From: Streptomyces sp. NBC_01216
GTDB taxonomy: Bacteria; Actinomycetota; Actinomycetes; Streptomycetales; Streptomycetaceae
NCBI RefSeq assembly: GCF_035994945.1
Contig: NZ_CP108677.1
Location: 3,720,001-3,784,000 of the forward strand
Reading direction: 5' to 3'
DNA length: 64,000 nt
Below the pieces are notes generated by a model. It saw only the letters and a list, made by a program, of their open reading frames with translations, was not told the origin of the DNA and made no database searches. How positions within the stretch are numbered: the first letter of the stretch is position 1; every line of letters starts with the position of its first letter. This document shows, piece after piece, positions 58,347 to 64,000 of this stretch. A program made the position numbers and the translations under genes.

Positions 58347-60629
58347 TTACTGTGCCGGCTCCGGCGCGGGTTCCGCCGGGACGTCCTCCGCCGGCTTCTT
58401 CACCGAGTCGAGGAGCAGCTGGGCCACGTCCACGACCTGGACGGATTCCTTGGCCTTGCCGTCGTTCTTCTTGCCGTTGACCGAGTCGGTCAGCATGACG
58501 AGGCAGAACGGGCAGGCGGTGGAGACGATGTCCGGGTCGAGGGACAGGGCCTCGTCGACGCGCTCGTTGTTGATGCGCTTGCCGATCCGCTCCTCCATCC
58601 ACATCCGGGCACCGCCGGCACCGCAGCAGAAGCCGCGCTCCTTGTGGCGGTGCATCTCCTGCTGGCGCAGGCCGGGGACGGCGGACATGATCTCGCGCGG
58701 CGGCGTGTAGACCTTGTTGTGGCGGCCCAGGTAGCAGGGGTCGTGGTAGGTGATCAGGCCGTCGACCGGGGTCACCGGGGTCAGCTTGCCCTCGTCGATC
58801 AGGTGCTGGAGCAGCTGGGTGTGGTGGATGACCTCGAACTCGCCGCCCAGCTGCGGGTACTCGTTGGCGATCGTGTTGAAGCAGTGCGGGCAGGTGGCGA
58901 CGATCTTCTTGGCCGACTTGGGCTTCCTCGTCGACTCGTCCACCCCTCCGTCCTCGTCGAGGGACTCGCCGAACGCCATGTTCAGCATGGCGACGTTCTC
59001 CTGGCCGAGCTGCTGGAACAGCGGCTCGTTGCCCAGGCGGCGGGGCGAGTCACCGGTGCACTTCTCCTCGCCGCCCATGATCGCGAACTTGACGCCCGCG
59101 ATGTGCAGCAGCTCGGCGAAGGCCTTGGTGGTCTTCTTGGCCCGGTCCTCCAGGGCGCCGGCGCAGCCGACCCAGTACAGGTAGTCGACCTCGGTGAGGT
59201 CCTCGACGTCCTTGCCGACGATCGGGACCTCGAAGTCGACCTCCTTGGTCCATTCGACGCGCTGCTTCTTCGCCAGGCCCCAGGGGTTGCCCTTCTTCTC
59301 CAGGTTCTTGAGCATCGTTCCCGCCTCGGACGGGAAAGCGGACTCGATCATCACCTGGTAGCGGCGCATGTCGACGATGTGGTCGATGTGCTCGATGTCG
59401 ACCGGGCACTGCTCGACGCAGGCGCCGCAGGTGGTGCAGGACCACAGGACGTCCGGGTCGATGACGCCGCCCAAGACATTGTCAGGGGCCTCGGCGGTGC
59501 CGATCAGCGGGCGTTCGGCTTCGGCCAGGGCCGCGGCGGGGACGTCCTTGAGCTGCTCCTCGGTGGCCCGCTCGGTGCCCTCCATGTCCTTGCCGCCGCC
59601 GGCCAGCAGGTACGGGGCCTTGGCGTGCGCGTGGTCGCGCAGCGACATGATGAGCAGCTTGGGGGAGAGGGGCTTGCCGGTGTTCCAGGCGGGGCACTGA
59701 GACTGGCAGCGACCGCACTCGGTGCACGTGGAGAAGTCGAGGATGCCCTTCCAGGAGAACTGCTCGACCTGGGAGACGCCGAAGACGGCGTCCTCGGCCG
59801 GGTCCTCCCAGTCGATCTCCTTGCCGCCGGTGGTCATCGGCTGGAGTGCGCCGAGGGCGGTGGAGCCGTCGGCCTCGCGCTTGAACCAGATGTTCGGGAA
59901 GCCGAGGAAGCGGTGCCACGCGACGCCCATGTTGGTGTTCAGCGAGACCGTGATCATCCAGGTGAAGGACGTGACGATCTTGAGTGCCGCGAAGAAGTAG
60001 GTGAGGTGCTGGATCGTGCTCAGGTCCAGCCCGTCGAGCAGTGCGATCAGCGGGTACGAGGCGAAGAAGCCCGGCTCCCAGCCGGTCACATGGTGCTGGA
60101 CGCCTTCCAGGGCGCGCAGCGTCATGATGCAGACGCCGACGATCAGGATGACGGCCTCGACGAAGTACGCCTGGCCGGTCTTGGAGCCCGCGAAGCGGGA
60201 CTTGCGGCCCGCCCCGCCCGGCCGGTTCAGCTGCCGGATCACGATCAGGGTCACGATGCCGAGGACGGTCATCAGGCCGAGGAACTCGGTGAAGATCTCG
60301 TACGGCAGCCAGTCGCCGATGACCGGGATCAGCCAGTCGGCCTGGAAGAGCTGGCCGAAGGCGTTGACGATGGTGAGCAGCAGGGAGAAGAAGCCGACCG
60401 CCACGAACCAGTGCGCGACGCCGACGACGCCCCAGCGGTTCATCCGGGTGTGGCCGAGGAACTCCTTGACCAGGGTGACGGTGCGCTGCTTGGGGTCGCC
60501 GGTGCGCGTACCCGCGGGCACGGGCTGACCGAGCCGCACGAAGCGGTAGATCTGGCCGATGGCGCGGCCGAACAGCGCGACGGCTACCACCGTGATGACG
60601 ATCGACACGACGATCGCGGCGAGTTGCAT
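58347..60629 (-). CDS. Heterodisulfide-reductase-like Fe-S oxidoreductase
   Basis: 760 aa from ATG 60629. N-terminal membrane part (six TM segments, nitrate-reductase gamma-like, with HWFVAVGFFSLLLTIVNAFG), then two 4Fe-4S motifs CTECGRCQSQCPAW and CTTCGACVEQCPVD, and two CCG domains (CPHCFNTIANEYPQLGG with CYLGRHNKVY and CCGAGGARMW; CPFCLVMLTDSVNG). Likely a membrane quinone-linked electron-transfer protein. Common core gene in Streptomyces. Confidence 0.93.
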   Translation of the reverse strand: MQLAAIVVSIVITVVAVALFGRAIGQIYRFVRLGQPVPAGTRTGDPKQRTVTLVKEFLGHTRMNRWGVVGVAHWFVAVGFFSLLLTIVNAFGQLFQADWLIPVIGDWLPYEIFTEFLGLMTVLGIVTLIVIRQLNRPGGAGRKSRFAGSKTGQAYFVEAVILIVGVCIMTLRALEGVQHHVTGWEPGFFASYPLIALLDGLDLSTIQHLTYFFAALKIVTSFTWMITVSLNTNMGVAWHRFLGFPNIWFKREADGSTALGALQPMTTGGKEIDWEDPAEDAVFGVSQVEQFSWKGILDFSTCTECGRCQSQCPAWNTGKPLSPKLLIMSLRDHAHAKAPYLLAGGGKDMEGTERATEEQLKDVPAAALAEAERPLIGTAEAPDNVLGGVIDPDVLWSCTTCGACVEQCPVDIEHIDHIVDMRRYQVMIESAFPSEAGTMLKNLEKKGNPWGLAKKQRVEWTKEVDFEVPIVGKDVEDLTEVDYLYWVGCAGALEDRAKKTTKAFAELLHIAGVKFAIMGGEEKCTGDSPRRLGNEPLFQQLGQENVAMLNMAFGESLDEDGGVDESTRKPKSAKKIVATCPHCFNTIANEYPQLGGEFEVIHHTQLLQHLIDEGKLTPVTPVDGLITYHDPCYLGRHNKVYTPPREIMSAVPGLRQQEMHRHKERGFCCGAGGARMWMEERIGKRINNERVDEALSLDPDIVSTACPFCLVMLTDSVNGKKNDGKAKESVQVVDVAQLLLDSVKKPAEDVPAEPAPEPAQ

Positions 60630-60826
60630 GTGGGGCTCCTCGAGCGGGCCTGCGAGGCGGAGCGCCGGCACGGTCGAGTGTGGCGCTACTAAGCGGTAAC
60701 TTATCCAGTCCGTGCTGAGATTACCCCGTCCCGGCCCCGCGCTGTAGCGGCGCCCGCGGTGATCTGTGTCGCTCAGGCAAGCCTTGCCCTGCCTCCCGGC
60801 GCCTCCCTTCCGGAGGGCCGCGACGT

Positions 60827-63387
<2,561 letters not shown>

Positions 63388-63388
<1 letters not shown>

Positions 63389-64000
63389 TGTCGGAGGAGA
63401 CCCCGGGTTTCGAGGAGAAGCCCGACGTCCCCTCCGGCGCCACCGCTGACGACGCCGCCGCAGCCGCCGAGAACTCCGACTCCACCGTGGAGGGCTCGGC
63501 GGCCCCGGCCGGGGACGCAAGTCGGAACACAGGCCCGAAGCAGGCCGAGACCGCCGGTCTCACCGCCCAGCTGGACCAGGTCCGCAGCGCGCTGTCCGAG
63601 CGCACGGGGGACCTCCAGCGGCTTCAGGCCGAGTATCAGAACTACCGCCGCCGCGTGGAGCGGGACCGGGTCACGGTCAAGGAGATCGCCATCGCGAGCC
63701 TCTTGACCGAGCTCCTGCCCGTGCTCGACGACGTCGGCCGGGCCCGCGACCACGGCGAACTCGTCGGCGGGTTCAAGTCGGTTGCCGAATCGATGGAGAC
63801 CGTCGTCGCCAAGATGGGACTCCAGCAGTTCGGCAAGGAGGGCGAGCCCTTCGACCCGACGATCCACGAGGCCCTGATGCACTCGTACGCGCCGGACGTC
63901 ACCGAGACGACCTGTGTGGCGATCCTGCAGCCGGGGTACCGCATCGGCGAGCGGACCATCCGGCCCGCCCGTGTGGCGGTGGCCGAGCCCCAGCCCGGGG
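63388..64000 (+). CDS. grpE: Nucleotide exchange factor GrpE (partial at right edge)
   Basis: ATG 63388 overlaps the dnaK stop. Acidic disordered N-terminus, long coiled coil (LDQVRSALSERTGDLQRLQA, EYQNYRRRVERDR), then the beta domain HEALMHSYAPDVTETTCVAI, LQPGYRIGERTIRPARVAVA. Continues beyond base 64000. Confidence 0.98.

Overview
This window comes from a high-GC actinobacterium, almost certainly a Streptomyces chromosome. The right end (about 55.8-64 kb) is core genome: dcd, a phosphoribosyltransferase gene, a Yip1-type membrane protein, a heterodisulfide-reductase-like Fe-S oxidoreductase, a small sugar transferase, and dnaK-grpE preceded by two HspR-type (HAIR) inverted repeats. GTG starts, overlapping stop/start codons and C/G-ending codons throughout fit Streptomyces. 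These calls rest on reading motifs; no database search was run.

The rest is a stack of mobile DNA accreted at one tRNA gene. An intact tRNA-Gly(CCC) lies on the minus strand at 55577-55647. Its 3' 42 bp (GAGCGGATGACGG...TTGGGAA) is repeated in the same orientation at 11075, 12549, 16471 and 18452. Each copy has a terminator-like hairpin on its left and a related arm sequence about 75-90 bp to its right. The copies cut the region into an island left of 11.1 kb, then A (11.1-12.5 kb, toxin-antitoxin-like DUF6247 operon), B (12.6-16.5 kb, membrane proteins and a SnoaL-like protein), C (16.5-18.4 kb, AbiE-like antitoxin/nucleotidyltransferase operon) and D (18.5-55.5 kb). Only D carries a visible integrase/excisionase pair plus MobA-type relaxase, MobC, DUF2637 and DUF3631 ATPase genes. 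A, B and C look like passive att-bounded islets.

Left of 11.1 kb, a Tn3-family transposon (881-10191; 52-bp inverted repeats, 6-bp target duplication) is inserted in a secreted-protein/transglycosylase-like gene whose frame is restored when the transposon is removed. It carries a TetR/aldo-keto reductase pair and a TnpI-type tyrosine recombinase. Its transposase gene is wrecked by a 5' deletion, an internal deletion, and a 4.2-kb insertion carrying a tyrosine-recombinase trio.

Element D, left to right: a divergent AhpD/MarR pair with three palindromic operators; an IS nest (IS1647-like remnants, IS3 interrupted by IS5, IS256, a second IS3); small unknown genes including a membrane pair sharing a Gly-rich motif; then an overlapping minus-strand operon from 39013 to 33829. 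That operon encodes an ATP-binding regulator, a MurA-like enolpyruvyl transferase, a nucleotidase-type phosphoesterase with an in-frame TAG, two dCTP-deaminase-like proteins that have lost complementary halves of the catalytic motif, and a GT4 glycosyltransferase. A serine hydrolase gene follows. The operon faces an XRE/TPR regulator plus flavoprotein across a perfect palindrome and may be a nucleotide-modifying pathway not described as a unit. Between the flavoprotein and relaxase genes lie two arrays of three 15-bp palindromes, all at exactly 24-bp spacing. Right of the integrase, a 7-kb cargo zone holds an XRE-ImmA peptidase pair, an unusual membrane protein, an IS5-family element with a passenger winged-helix gene, and a GNAT-like protein.
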